A stretch of 64,000 nucleotides of DNA from Amycolatopsis pittospori (lineage in GTDB: Bacteria > Actinomycetota > Actinomycetes > Mycobacteriales > Pseudonocardiaceae), in the NCBI RefSeq assembly GCF_013870525.1, contig NZ_JACBXD010000019.1, positions 1 to 64,000 of the forward strand, written 5' to 3'. The notes under the pieces are model-generated. The model searched no databases and was not told the origin of the DNA. It saw only the letters and a program-made list of their open reading frames with translations. Positions 54,177-62,347 of this stretch are shown piece by piece. Every line of letters starts with the position of its first letter. The stretch's first letter is position 1. The translations under genes were made by a program, and so were the position numbers.

Positions 54177-54972
54177 AGCGGTCCCTGTGCTCGCTCACCC
54201 ACTGCGCGAAGGTCCGCGCGGGGCGGCCGGTCACCCGCTCGACGGTGTCGACCACGGTGCCGGCCTCGGGCGGCGGTGACGAGTGCCAGCCGATGACGTA
54301 CTCGGCGTCCGCCGTCGAGACGCCGTCGGCCAGCAGCCGGTCGATCGCCTGCTGCCGCGTGATCCGTTCCAGCGCGATGTCGCGGCCGAGGGCGGTGCCG
54401 AGGATCGCGACCCGTTCGCTCGTGGTCAGCGCTTCCGGTCCGGTCAGGTTGTAGACCCGGCCCGAATGCCCGTCCTCGACGAGAGCGGTGGCGGCGACGG
54501 CACCGATATCGCCCTCGTGCACGACCGCGCTGGGCAGGTCGAAGGGCTCCCGGACCACGTTCCCGGTCCGGACGGAATCGACCCAGGTGAGCGCGTTGGA
54601 CATGAATTCCTGCGGCTCCAGCCGTGTCCATTCCACCCCGGACTCGGCCATGGCCTGCTCCGTCGGCCCGACGTAGCCGCCCCAGACGACGGTCATCCGG
54701 CGCACGCCCGCGTCCACGGCGCGCTTGACCAGGTCGGCGCCGACCTCGGCGAGACCCGCCGTCACGGTGATGTGCAGCCGCGTGACGCCGTCGAGCGCGT
54801 CGCCCAGCGTCTCCGGCGCGGTGTGTGTGCCCTCGACCAGCTCCACGCCTGCCGGAAGGCGTGCCCGAGAAGGGGCGCGGGTCAGTGCCCGGACGCGTTC
54901 CCCGCGGCGGACGAGTTCGGCCACCACGTGGCGGCCCGTGTTCCCGGTGGCTCCTGTTACCAAGACGGTCAT
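54166..54972 (-). CDS. NmrA-like NAD(P)-binding reductase
   Basis: 268 residues from the ATG at 54972 (AAGGGAAACGAAG before it). It begins MTVLVTGATGNTGRHVVAELVRRGERVRALTR with the GATGxxG nucleotide site. The middle reads RMTVVWGGYVGPTEQAMAESGVEWTRLEPQEFMSNAL, typical of NmrA/quinone-reductase-type enzymes similar to QorB. It reduces or senses NADPH-linked quinones; the exact substrate is unknown. It is convergent with the AsnC-type gene. Confidence 0.87.
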   Translation of the reverse strand: MTVLVTGATGNTGRHVVAELVRRGERVRALTRAPSRARLPAGVELVEGTHTAPETLGDALDGVTRLHITVTAGLAEVGADLVKRAVDAGVRRMTVVWGGYVGPTEQAMAESGVEWTRLEPQEFMSNALTWVDSVRTGNVVREPFDLPSAVVHEGDIGAVAATALVEDGHSGRVYNLTGPEALTTSERVAILGTALGRDIALERITRQQAIDRLLADGVSTADAEYVIGWHSSPPPEAGTVVDTVERVTGRPARTFAQWVSEHRDRFSA

Positions 54973-55114
54973 CTTCGTTTCCCTTCGTCTCCGGCGAAGG
55001 TAAAAGCTCAAGTAATGTGGAGGTCAAGTGGACCGGTCAGGAATCGAGAAGCGCCCGTGCCCGAGGGATCCCTAGCGTCTTCGGCACAGGCAAAACCGAC
55101 TCCAGGAGGTTCTC

Positions 55115-55333
55115 GTGAGCAAGCGGATCCGGACGTTCCACCGGTGGACGTCGATCGTCTTCGTCGCGACCGTCATCGTCTGCTTCGTCGTCGTGGCGAT
55201 GGGCGACCCGGCCGAGTGGGTGCTCTACACGCCGCTCCCGCCGCTCTTCCTGCTGATGTTCAGCGGGCTCTACCTGTTCTCCCTGCCGTACACCGCCAAG
55301 CGGCGCAACCGTGGGCGCCCGGTGGCCGGGTGA
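55115..55333 (+). CDS. small two-helix membrane protein
   Basis: 72 residues, GTG start at 55115 preceded by CAGGAGGT. Two predicted membrane helices (IVFVATVIVCFVVVAM and PLFLLMFSGLYLFSL) end with a basic tail (AKRRNRGRP). I recognise no family beyond actinobacterial small membrane proteins of this pattern. It stands alone upstream of the glucosidase gene. Confidence 0.75.
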   Translation: MSKRIRTFHRWTSIVFVATVIVCFVVVAMGDPAEWVLYTPLPPLFLLMFSGLYLFSLPYTAKRRNRGRPVAG

Positions 55334-55443
55334 CGCGTCAAGCCTTAGTTCATGGCAAAAATTAACTTTCGGCGTACCCGGCCGTAACTCTTGACGCCGT
55401 GGCCGGGTCCGGTGAGGATCGGCCGGTCCCCGCCTCCCGCAGA

Positions 55444-58101
55444 ATGGACCAGACCATGGCCAGACGTCCTCGCGCGCTGTCCCGTGCGCGCCGAAGTCCG
55501 CTCATCGCGTTGATGAGCCTGACCCTGCTGGGAGGGGTCGTGGCGGCCGCGCCGTCGGCGAGCGCGGCCGAGCAGCCGGTGATCGGGAAACCCGCGCTCG
55601 ACCGGGACGGCTGCGCCCGGATCGAGAAGAGCCTGCCGACACTGGCCGACTGGCCGAAGGTCGAGAGCCGGTTCAAGGGCAAGGCGAGCGACGAGGCGCG
55701 GATCGCCCAGATCCTCAAGGGGATGACCCTGGAGGAGAAGGTCGGGCAGATGACGCAGCCCGAGATCGCCGCGATCACCCCCGACGAGGTCCGCCAGTAC
55801 TCGATCGGCTCGGTCCTCAACGGCGGCGGTTCGTGGCCGAACAAGGACAAGCACGCGTCCCAGCAGGACTGGCTGAAGCTCGCCGACTCCTACTGGGACG
55901 CCGCCAAGACCAGCCGGACGAAGATCCCGGTGATCTGGGGCATCGACGCCGTGCACGGCAACAACAACGTGTACGGCGCCACCGTCTTCCCGCACAACAT
56001 CGGCCTCGGCGCGGCGCACGATCCGTGTCTGGTGCGCGACATCTCCGCGGCGACGGCCCGGCAGATCCGCGCCACCGGCCAGGACTGGGCGTTCGCGCCG
56101 ACGCTCGCGGTCGTCCAGGACGACCGCTGGGGCCGCACCTACGAAGGCTTCTCGGAGGACCCGCGGATCACCCGGGCCTACGGCTACGAGGCGATCAACG
56201 GTCTCCAGGACCGCTCGACCAAACGCATCGGCTACAACGGCGTCATCGGCACCGCCAAGCACTTCATCGGTGACGGCGGCACGCTCAAGGGGCAGGACCA
56301 GGGCGTCAACCCGTCGTCCGAGGCCGAGATGATCAACGTCCACGGCCAGGGCTACTACGGTGCGCTCGCGGCGGGCTCCCAGACCGTGATGGTGTCGTTC
56401 AACAGCTGGACCAACGCCGAACTCGGGATCGACGAGGGCAAGCTGCACGGCAGCGACAAGGCCCTGAACCAGATCCTCAAGGGCAAGATGGGCTTCGACG
56501 GCCTGGTCGTGTCCGACTGGAGCGGCATCGGCCAGGTTCCGGGCTGCACCAACGCGTCCTGCCCGCAGGCGATCAACGCCGGCATCGACGTCGTGATGGT
56601 GCCCGCCGACTGGAAGGCGTTCATCGCCAACACCGTCGCGCAGGTCAACGGCGGCCAGATCCCGGTCGCGCGGATCGACGACGCGGTGACGCGGATCCTG
56701 CGTGTCAAGCTGCGCGCCGGCCTCTACGAGTCGCAGAAGCCGTCCGACCGTTCCTACGCGAACTCCGACGAAGCGCTGCGGGAGACCTGGCTGGCGCGTG
56801 ACGCGGCCCGCTCGTCGCAGACACTGCTGAAGAACAACGGCAACGTGCTGCCGCTGAAGCCGAAGTCGAAGGTGCTGGTCGTCGGCAAGAGCGCGGACAG
56901 CATCCAGAACCAGACCGGCGGCTGGACGCTGAGCTGGCAGGGGACCGGCAACACCAACGCCGACTTCCCGAACGCGACGTCGATCCTCACCGGGCTCAAG
57001 CAGAACCTCGGCGAGGTCAACGTCACCTTCGACGAGAAGGGCGACACCGACCCGGCGGGCTACGACGCGGTCATCGCCGTGATCGGTGAGACGCCGTACG
57101 CGGAAGGTGTCGGCGACCTGACGCGCAAGACGCTCGAAGCCTCGAAGCTCTACCCCGAGGACCTGGCCGTGCTGGACAAGGTCCGCGGCAAGGGCGCCCC
57201 GGTCGTCACCGTCTACGTCGGCGGCCGCCCGCTGTACATGAACAAGGAGATCAACCGCTCCGACGCGTTCGTGGCGGCCTGGCTGCCCGGCACCGAGGGC
57301 GGTGGCGTCGCCGACATGCTCGTCAAGGGCAAGGACGGCACCGGGTTCAAGGGCACCCTGCCGTACTCGTGGCCGAAGAGCGCATGCCAGACGCCGTTGA
57401 ACGCGGGTTCGGCGGAGTACGACCCGCTGTTCGAACTCGGCTACGGCCTCAAGACCGGCCAGCGGGTCACCGTCGGGCAGCTGGACGAGACCGTCGGCCC
57501 GGTGACCTGTGGTTCCACCGGTGGCGGCGGGACCGCGACCGAGGACCTCGAGGTGTTCAACCGCACCGATGTCGCGCCGTACAAGGGTTACATCGGCTCC
57601 GCGGAGAACTGGGGCGGTACCGAGATCGGCCCCGACGGCGCCGCCTCGCACGCCGAGATCACCGTCGCCCAGTCGGACGTCAACGTGCAGCAGGACGGCC
57701 TGAAGGCGACCTGGACCGGCACCGGCCCGGCCCAGATCTACTTCCAGAACCCGGCCGGTACCAACGATCTGCGCGGCTACCTGAACGCCGACGCGGCGGT
57801 CGAGTTCGACACCATCGTGCATGAGGCACCGGCCAACCGGACGGTGATCAGCATGCACTGCGTCTACCCGTGCTTCTCGGAGGTGAACGCGACCAAGCTG
57901 TTCACCGACCTGGTGGGCGCGCCGAAGTCGACGGTGAAGATCCCGGTTTCCTGCTTCGCCAACGGCCTGGATCTGGAGAACATCAACACGCCGTTCCTGG
58001 TGTACACCGACGGCCGGTTCTCGGCTTCGATCGCGAACGTGCGGTGGGTGCCCAAGGGGGCTCAGGATCCCGATGCGAGACCTTGCTCGAGTCTGAGCTG
58101 A
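55444..58101 (+). CDS. secreted family 3 glycoside hydrolase (beta-glucosidase / exo-glucanase)
   Basis: 885 residues. The signal peptide (RRSPLIALMSLTLLGGVVAAAPSASA) is followed by the GH3 barrel with MTLEEKVGQMTQ, IWGIDAVHGNNNVYGATVFPHNIGLGA and the nucleophile Asp in GLVVSDWSGIG. The second GH3 alpha/beta domain (ETLLKNNG-like QTLLKNNGNVLPL to YDPLFELGYGL) follows. The last 190 residues form an extra beta-sandwich domain, a likely carbohydrate-binding module as seen in ExoP-type glucan glucosidases. It should cleave glucose from 1,3- or 1,4-beta-glucans outside the cell. ATG 55444 or 55456 can serve as start; neither has a strong ribosome site. Confidence 0.92.
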   Translation: MDQTMARRPRALSRARRSPLIALMSLTLLGGVVAAAPSASAAEQPVIGKPALDRDGCARIEKSLPTLADWPKVESRFKGKASDEARIAQILKGMTLEEKVGQMTQPEIAAITPDEVRQYSIGSVLNGGGSWPNKDKHASQQDWLKLADSYWDAAKTSRTKIPVIWGIDAVHGNNNVYGATVFPHNIGLGAAHDPCLVRDISAATARQIRATGQDWAFAPTLAVVQDDRWGRTYEGFSEDPRITRAYGYEAINGLQDRSTKRIGYNGVIGTAKHFIGDGGTLKGQDQGVNPSSEAEMINVHGQGYYGALAAGSQTVMVSFNSWTNAELGIDEGKLHGSDKALNQILKGKMGFDGLVVSDWSGIGQVPGCTNASCPQAINAGIDVVMVPADWKAFIANTVAQVNGGQIPVARIDDAVTRILRVKLRAGLYESQKPSDRSYANSDEALRETWLARDAARSSQTLLKNNGNVLPLKPKSKVLVVGKSADSIQNQTGGWTLSWQGTGNTNADFPNATSILTGLKQNLGEVNVTFDEKGDTDPAGYDAVIAVIGETPYAEGVGDLTRKTLEASKLYPEDLAVLDKVRGKGAPVVTVYVGGRPLYMNKEINRSDAFVAAWLPGTEGGGVADMLVKGKDGTGFKGTLPYSWPKSACQTPLNAGSAEYDPLFELGYGLKTGQRVTVGQLDETVGPVTCGSTGGGGTATEDLEVFNRTDVAPYKGYIGSAENWGGTEIGPDGAASHAEITVAQSDVNVQQDGLKATWTGTGPAQIYFQNPAGTNDLRGYLNADAAVEFDTIVHEAPANRTVISMHCVYPCFSEVNATKLFTDLVGAPKSTVKIPVSCFANGLDLENINTPFLVYTDGRFSASIANVRWVPKGAQDPDARPCSSLS

Positions 58102-58111
58102 CCTCGAGCGT

Positions 58112-58164
58112 GCTATGAACGGCCCGTTACTTGCAAAATTTGCAAGTAACGGGCCGTTCATAGC
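58112..58164. repeat. 53-bp near-perfect palindrome between convergent genes
   Basis: Two exactly complementary 26-base arms (58112-58137, starting GCTATGAACGGCCCG, and 58139-58164) surround one adenine. It begins 11 bases after the glucosidase stop and ends 13 bases before the end of the rubber oxygenase gene, so it probably works as a bidirectional terminator. Its length and the AT-rich centre also suit a dispersed palindromic element. Confidence 0.85.
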
Positions 58165-58176
58165 GTCCCGGAGCGC

Positions 58177-59376
58177 TCACGAAGGGCGGTTCATGTCCGG
58201 GATCTCGATGTCGACCGGCCTGCCCTCGGAAAGCCAGAGGCGGATGTACTGCCGGATCGCCTCGTCCAGTACCCAGGCGACCGGGGGCACCAGCGGCAGC
58301 GGGATGAGCTTCTCGTGGAACGCCACCAACGCCGGGAAGGCCGTGCCGATCAACGGATCCCAGATCCGCTCGCGAGGGATGCCGTTCCACTCGGAGTACC
58401 GGTCACCGATGATGTACCGCGCCAGCGCGTTGACCATCGGCCGGTCGACGCCGCCGGGGCTGGTCTGCTCGGCGAGCATGTCGAGGAGGATGTCGGTGAG
58501 CTCGACGCCTTCGCGCGTCGGCCCCATCGCGGGGTCCAGCACCTGCTTGGACTGCGCGTTCGCCGCGTCCCACGACGAGGGCAGGTACTCGTCGCTGATC
58601 CCGAGCATATGGCCGGTCACCTGCCAGATGTGCAGGTACGCGGCGGAATGCGCGGGGGAGACCCGGACGTGCCACTCGGTCAGCTTCTGCATCGTGTAGG
58701 TCGGCAGGGTGTGCCAGGTGACCAGCATGTCGTTCTGGCTGATCGGGATTCCCTGCTGCCAGTGCGGGGATCGCGGCAGCAGATGCCGGACGGCGGCGTG
58801 CACCAGCCGGGTCTTGACCGCCGAGACGATCATCTGGCCGTCGGGGCGGTAGGCGTTCAGCGAGCCGACGTCGTAGCCGAGTTTGGCGGTCTTCGCGACG
58901 CGGTCCTTCATGTCCGCGCCGCCCTTGGAGTAGTAGACCGCGCGGGCCTCGTTGGGGATGGCGGTGCTCAGCATGCCGCCGCCCAGCCCGTTCAGCAGGT
59001 TGATGAACCGGCCGCTGACCTTCATGAAATCCGCGGCCGCGTCCAATTTGGACTGATTCGCCCAGGCCGGTAGCCGTCGCGCGTGCTCGATGAACTCCCG
59101 CAGATCCGGCGGTAGGCCGGACGGGGTCGGCTGGTCGTTCCGCGTCCAGGTCCGCAGCGCCCGGTTGACCTCCGCGACTTGGCCCCGGTCGAGGACGGCG
59201 GCGACCACCGGGTCGGCTTCGGCGTCCCATACCCATTTCGGGTCGGTGCCCGCCCCCGATCCGGCCACCGAACCGCTGGGACTCCACGCCCAGGCAGGCG
59301 AGGCCACCCCCATCGCCCCTAAAAGGGTCGCTCCGCCACTGACGATCAGCATTGTGCGTCGATTGAGTTCGGTCAT
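58177..59376 (-). CDS. lcp: latex-clearing protein, rubber oxygenase
   Basis: 399 residues from the ATG at 59376 (AAGGAGGA before it). The N-terminus has a twin-arginine-like export signal (NRRTMLIVSGG...ASPAWAWS). The DUF2236 core carries the residues known to matter in Streptomyces Lcp: Arg159, Lys162 and Thr163 in DRVAKTAKLGYD, and the haem ligand His193 in VKTRLVHAAVRHLLP, exactly 34 residues after the arginine. Lcp is a b-type haem dioxygenase that cuts poly(cis-1,4-isoprene) into oligo-isoprenoid aldehydes and ketones outside the cell. The divergent TetR gene matches the LcpR arrangement of other rubber-degrading actinomycetes. Confidence 0.92.
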   Translation of the reverse strand: MTELNRRTMLIVSGGATLLGAMGVASPAWAWSPSGSVAGSGAGTDPKWVWDAEADPVVAAVLDRGQVAEVNRALRTWTRNDQPTPSGLPPDLREFIEHARRLPAWANQSKLDAAADFMKVSGRFINLLNGLGGGMLSTAIPNEARAVYYSKGGADMKDRVAKTAKLGYDVGSLNAYRPDGQMIVSAVKTRLVHAAVRHLLPRSPHWQQGIPISQNDMLVTWHTLPTYTMQKLTEWHVRVSPAHSAAYLHIWQVTGHMLGISDEYLPSSWDAANAQSKQVLDPAMGPTREGVELTDILLDMLAEQTSPGGVDRPMVNALARYIIGDRYSEWNGIPRERIWDPLIGTAFPALVAFHEKLIPLPLVPPVAWVLDEAIRQYIRLWLSEGRPVDIEIPDMNRPS

Positions 59377-59490
59377 GCGCCAGTACTCCTCCTTGAGCCC
59401 GGACCTGCGGATTGATACTGTGATACAAGTAGTGCAACCGCGTATCTCAAGGAGAGCACAATCATCGCGAAGACACCAGACCCGGATTCT

Positions 59491-60111
59491 TTGCTGGAGC
59501 GCGCGCTCACCGATGCGCTCGAACGCGCCGAAGAGACCGACGAGATCGCTCTCCGTCTTCTCGACGCCGCCTACGAGCAGTTCTGCCGCATGGGGATCCG
59601 CCGGTCCACGATGGAGGACGTCGCCCGCCGGGCCGGGGTTTCCCGCATTACGGCCTACCGCCGGTTCGCGACCAAGGACGCCCTGGTCGAGCAGGTCGTG
59701 CGCCGCGAGTTCCGCCGCTACTTCGACCGGTTCCTGCTCGACATCCAGCACGCCGAAACCGCCGCCGACCGGGTCGTGCTCGGCTTCGCCAGCGCTCTGC
59801 GGGCGATCCGGAGCAATCCGCTGATCGGCGGCCTGATGACCGTCGAGCCCGACGTCCTCATCCCGTCGATGGTCAGCGACGGCGGCGGCACCTTGGCGAC
59901 GGTGCAGCGGTTCGTCGCGGGTCAGCTTCGCCGTGAGCAGCAGGCGGGCAACGTCTCGGCGGACGTCGACGTCGAACTCGTCGCCGAACTGATGACCCGG
60001 GTCTCCGCGTCGTTCCTGGTCACGCCCAGCCACGTCATCGACCTCGACGACGACGAGCAGGTCCGCGAGGTGGCTAGGCGGTTCCTGGTCCCGATGCTGC
60101 TGCCGAAGTGA
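59491..60111 (+). CDS. TetR-family regulator of lcp (LcpR-like)
   Basis: 206 residues from TTG 59491; the HTH is ALRLLDAAYEQFCRMGIRRSTMEDVARRAGVSRITAYRRFATKDALVEQVV. The only good ribosome site, AAGGAGAG at 59449-59456, is too far from this TTG. It fits a non-standard ATC codon at 59464 (or 59461) that would add nine or ten residues (IAKTPDPDSLLER...), so the true start may be ATC. It is divergent from lcp with about 85-114 bp between. Rubber-degrading actinomycetes have a TetR regulator, LcpR, in this place. The 3' end overlaps the next convergent TetR gene by 38 bases. Confidence 0.82.
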   Translation: MLERALTDALERAEETDEIALRLLDAAYEQFCRMGIRRSTMEDVARRAGVSRITAYRRFATKDALVEQVVRREFRRYFDRFLLDIQHAETAADRVVLGFASALRAIRSNPLIGGLMTVEPDVLIPSMVSDGGGTLATVQRFVAGQLRREQQAGNVSADVDVELVAELMTRVSASFLVTPSHVIDLDDDEQVREVARRFLVPMLLPK

Positions 60112-60739
60112 GGCCGACGACCAGGATGTCCAGTGCCTTGACGAAGTCCCGCTCCGGATCGACGGCCGAGAGCGCGGGCAGCGCGCGGCTGAAGTTCGGC
60201 AACGCCGCCGGGTCGACCCGCCCGAGGTAGCGGTCCCGCTTTTCCCGCTCCGCTTCGCCGTCGCGATCCACCGCGAAGCCGATGGTCGTGAGCAACAGCG
60301 AGCCGAAGACGAGGCTGTTCAGCGCGCCCAGCGTCTGACGGACTTCGTCGTCGTCGAAACCGGCCTCGTACAGCGCGCCGATGAGATCGTCGGTCGGCAG
60401 CAGGGCCCGCAGTGAATTCGGGTTGGCCTCGTCGGTGGCCAGTGCCATCGGGACGACCGGATGGCGGGCGAGCGCGCGGTAGGTGTTGAGTACGGTGACC
60501 CGCACCCGTTCCGGCCATGGTGACGCGGGATCGGCCCGTTCGATTCCGCTGTAGACGCGCTCGGCGATCCCGTCGAGGATGTCGGTCTTGTTCTGGACGT
60601 GGTTGTAGAGCGCCATCGCCTCGACCCCGAGGGTCTTCGCGAGCTTGCGCATCGACAGACCCTTGAGGCCTTCCGTGCCGGCCAGAGCGAGTGCCGCGTC
60701 CAGGACCTTCTCCCGGTTCAACGGTTCTCTCCGCGTCAT
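60074..60739 (-). CDS. TetR-family regulator (TetR_C-type) of the FAD monooxygenase
   Basis: 221 residues from the ATG at 60739; GGAGG lies eight bases upstream and would be inside the gene if the GTG at 60754 were used. The HTH reads REKVLDAALALAGTEGLKGLSMRKLAKTLGVEAMALYNHVQNKTDIL, typical of the TetR/ActR group that senses small aromatic or antibiotic ligands. It is divergent from an FAD monooxygenase gene across a 13-bp perfect inverted repeat. Confidence 0.88.
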   Translation of the reverse strand: MTRREPLNREKVLDAALALAGTEGLKGLSMRKLAKTLGVEAMALYNHVQNKTDILDGIAERVYSGIERADPASPWPERVRVTVLNTYRALARHPVVPMALATDEANPNSLRALLPTDDLIGALYEAGFDDDEVRQTLGALNSLVFGSLLLTTIGFAVDRDGEAEREKRDRYLGRVDPAALPNFSRALPALSAVDPERDFVKALDILVVGLTSAAASGPGTA

Positions 60740-60780
60740 CTCGGCGCCCTCCACTTGACAGATTTACACTGTATCTATCA

Positions 60781-60810
60781 TATTTACAGCGTACATTTAC
60801 GCTGTAAATA
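60781..60810. promoter_or_regulatory. TetR operator, 13-bp perfect inverted repeat
   Basis: TATTTACAGCGTA and TACGCTGTAAATA are exact complements separated by CATT, ending 10 bases before the monooxygenase start. A related half-site (GATTTACACTGTATC) lies at about 60761-60775 nearer the TetR gene. Both promoters would be covered. Confidence 0.8.
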
Positions 60811-60820
60811 CGGGGGTGTC

Positions 60821-62296
60821 GTGAACGACGTGCTCATCGTGGGCGGTGGACCGGTCGGCTTGCTGCTGGCCGGCGAGCTGCGGCTGGCCGGAGCCGATCC
60901 ACTCGTCCTGGAAGCGGCGGACGGATCCGTGCGCCGCAAGCGGAGTTTCGGGCTGCGCGGTATCAACGGTCGGACCTCGCAGTCCTTGCGGCTTCGCGGG
61001 CTCACCGAGGTGCTGCGCGAGGCGCAGAGCGCGATGTTCGACGCGCTCGCGGTGAAGGGCGAGGCGGATGACACCGACGTCGCCCGAGGTCTCCTGCATC
61101 AGATGAAGAGGAATCGGGCCAGGGGGCATTTCGGCGGATTGCCGCTGATCGAGGAGGAAAGCGAGGTCCGGCCCGGCGCGGCCGGCGGGTTCATTCTCGA
61201 ACAGCCCGTGCTGGAACGGATCCTGGCCGACTGGGCGGGCGGGCTTGGCGTCCGGATCCGCACGAACAGCGAAGTCGTCGACATCGTGCAGGAGGACTCG
61301 GCGGTCCGGGCGGTGCTCGCCGACGGCCGGACCGAGCGCGCCGCCTACCTGGTGGGCTGCGACGGCGGTCGCAGCGTCGTGCGCAAGCGGTCCGGGATCG
61401 CCTTCCCGGGAACGGACGCGACGATGACCGGACGGATCGCCTCGGCCGAACTCGCCGACCCCGGCGCGGTCCGGTCGTCGATGCATGGTCCCGGCGGCCT
61501 GGTGAACCTGTCGCTGGTGCCGGGGGAGATCTCCACCATCGAGTTCGACGGCGGCCCGGGCGACCGGGACGCACCGCTGACGGCGGCCGAGATGCAGGCG
61601 AGCATCCGCCGCGCCGGCGGCATCGACGTCACGGTGACCAGGCTGGACGACGGAATCCGCTACAGCGACAACACGCGTCAGGCGGTCACCTATCGGCAGG
61701 GGCGAGTGCTGCTGGCGGGTGACTCCGCGCATGTGCATTCGCCGATCGGCGGTCAAGGGCTGAACCTCGGCCTCCAGGACGCGATGAACCTCGGCTGGAA
61801 ACTGGGTCTGGTCGTCCGCGGCGCGGCTCCGGAGTCCTTATTGGACACGTATACGGCCGAGCGGCATCCGGTGGGGGAGCGCGTGTTGCGCAACACCAGG
61901 GCGCAGGTCGCGTTGATGAGGCCCGGACCGCAGGGTGCCGCGCTGCGGGAAGTGCTCGCGGAGACGCTGGAGATCCCGGCGGCCAAACGGCATTTCATCG
62001 CGATGGCGAACGGGGTCGACGTCGACTACGCGCCGGACTCCGGGCATCCGCTGGTCGGACGGTTCGCCCCGGTGCCGGTGATGTCCGAAGACGGTCGCGC
62101 GCTCCTGGTGGGCGGCTCCGAGGAGATCCGTGCGGCCGTGAACGGCCGCGTCCGGGTCGTCGAGGACGACGTCGATCCGGACGCCTTCCTGGTCCGGCCG
62201 GACGGGTATGTCGCCTGGGCCGCTTCGGATGGCGGCACGACGGGATTGTCCGAAGCGCTGGAGCTCGTTGCGGGTCCGGGCGGGACGCGTGTATAA
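60821..62296 (+). CDS. FAD-dependent aromatic hydroxylase (group A flavin monooxygenase)
   Basis: 491 residues. The FAD-binding start VNDVLIVGGGPVGLLLAGELRLAG, the NADPH/DG motif LVGCDGGRSVVRK and the GD motif LLAGDSAHVHSPIGGQGLNLGLQDAMNLGWKL identify a PHBH-type hydroxylase. A thioredoxin-like C-terminal stretch closes the protein. Relatives include rifampicin monooxygenase and polyketide hydroxylases. With a TetR gene and an MFS exporter around it, a role in modifying or detoxifying an aromatic compound is likely. GGGGG precedes the GTG at 60821. Confidence 0.87.
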   Translation: MNDVLIVGGGPVGLLLAGELRLAGADPLVLEAADGSVRRKRSFGLRGINGRTSQSLRLRGLTEVLREAQSAMFDALAVKGEADDTDVARGLLHQMKRNRARGHFGGLPLIEEESEVRPGAAGGFILEQPVLERILADWAGGLGVRIRTNSEVVDIVQEDSAVRAVLADGRTERAAYLVGCDGGRSVVRKRSGIAFPGTDATMTGRIASAELADPGAVRSSMHGPGGLVNLSLVPGEISTIEFDGGPGDRDAPLTAAEMQASIRRAGGIDVTVTRLDDGIRYSDNTRQAVTYRQGRVLLAGDSAHVHSPIGGQGLNLGLQDAMNLGWKLGLVVRGAAPESLLDTYTAERHPVGERVLRNTRAQVALMRPGPQGAALREVLAETLEIPAAKRHFIAMANGVDVDYAPDSGHPLVGRFAPVPVMSEDGRALLVGGSEEIRAAVNGRVRVVEDDVDPDAFLVRPDGYVAWAASDGGTTGLSEALELVAGPGGTRV

Positions 62297-62347
62297 AGTG
62301 AAACGTCCGTTCAAAATGTAACGAGTGTTCAAGTTGTGAGGTGCGCC

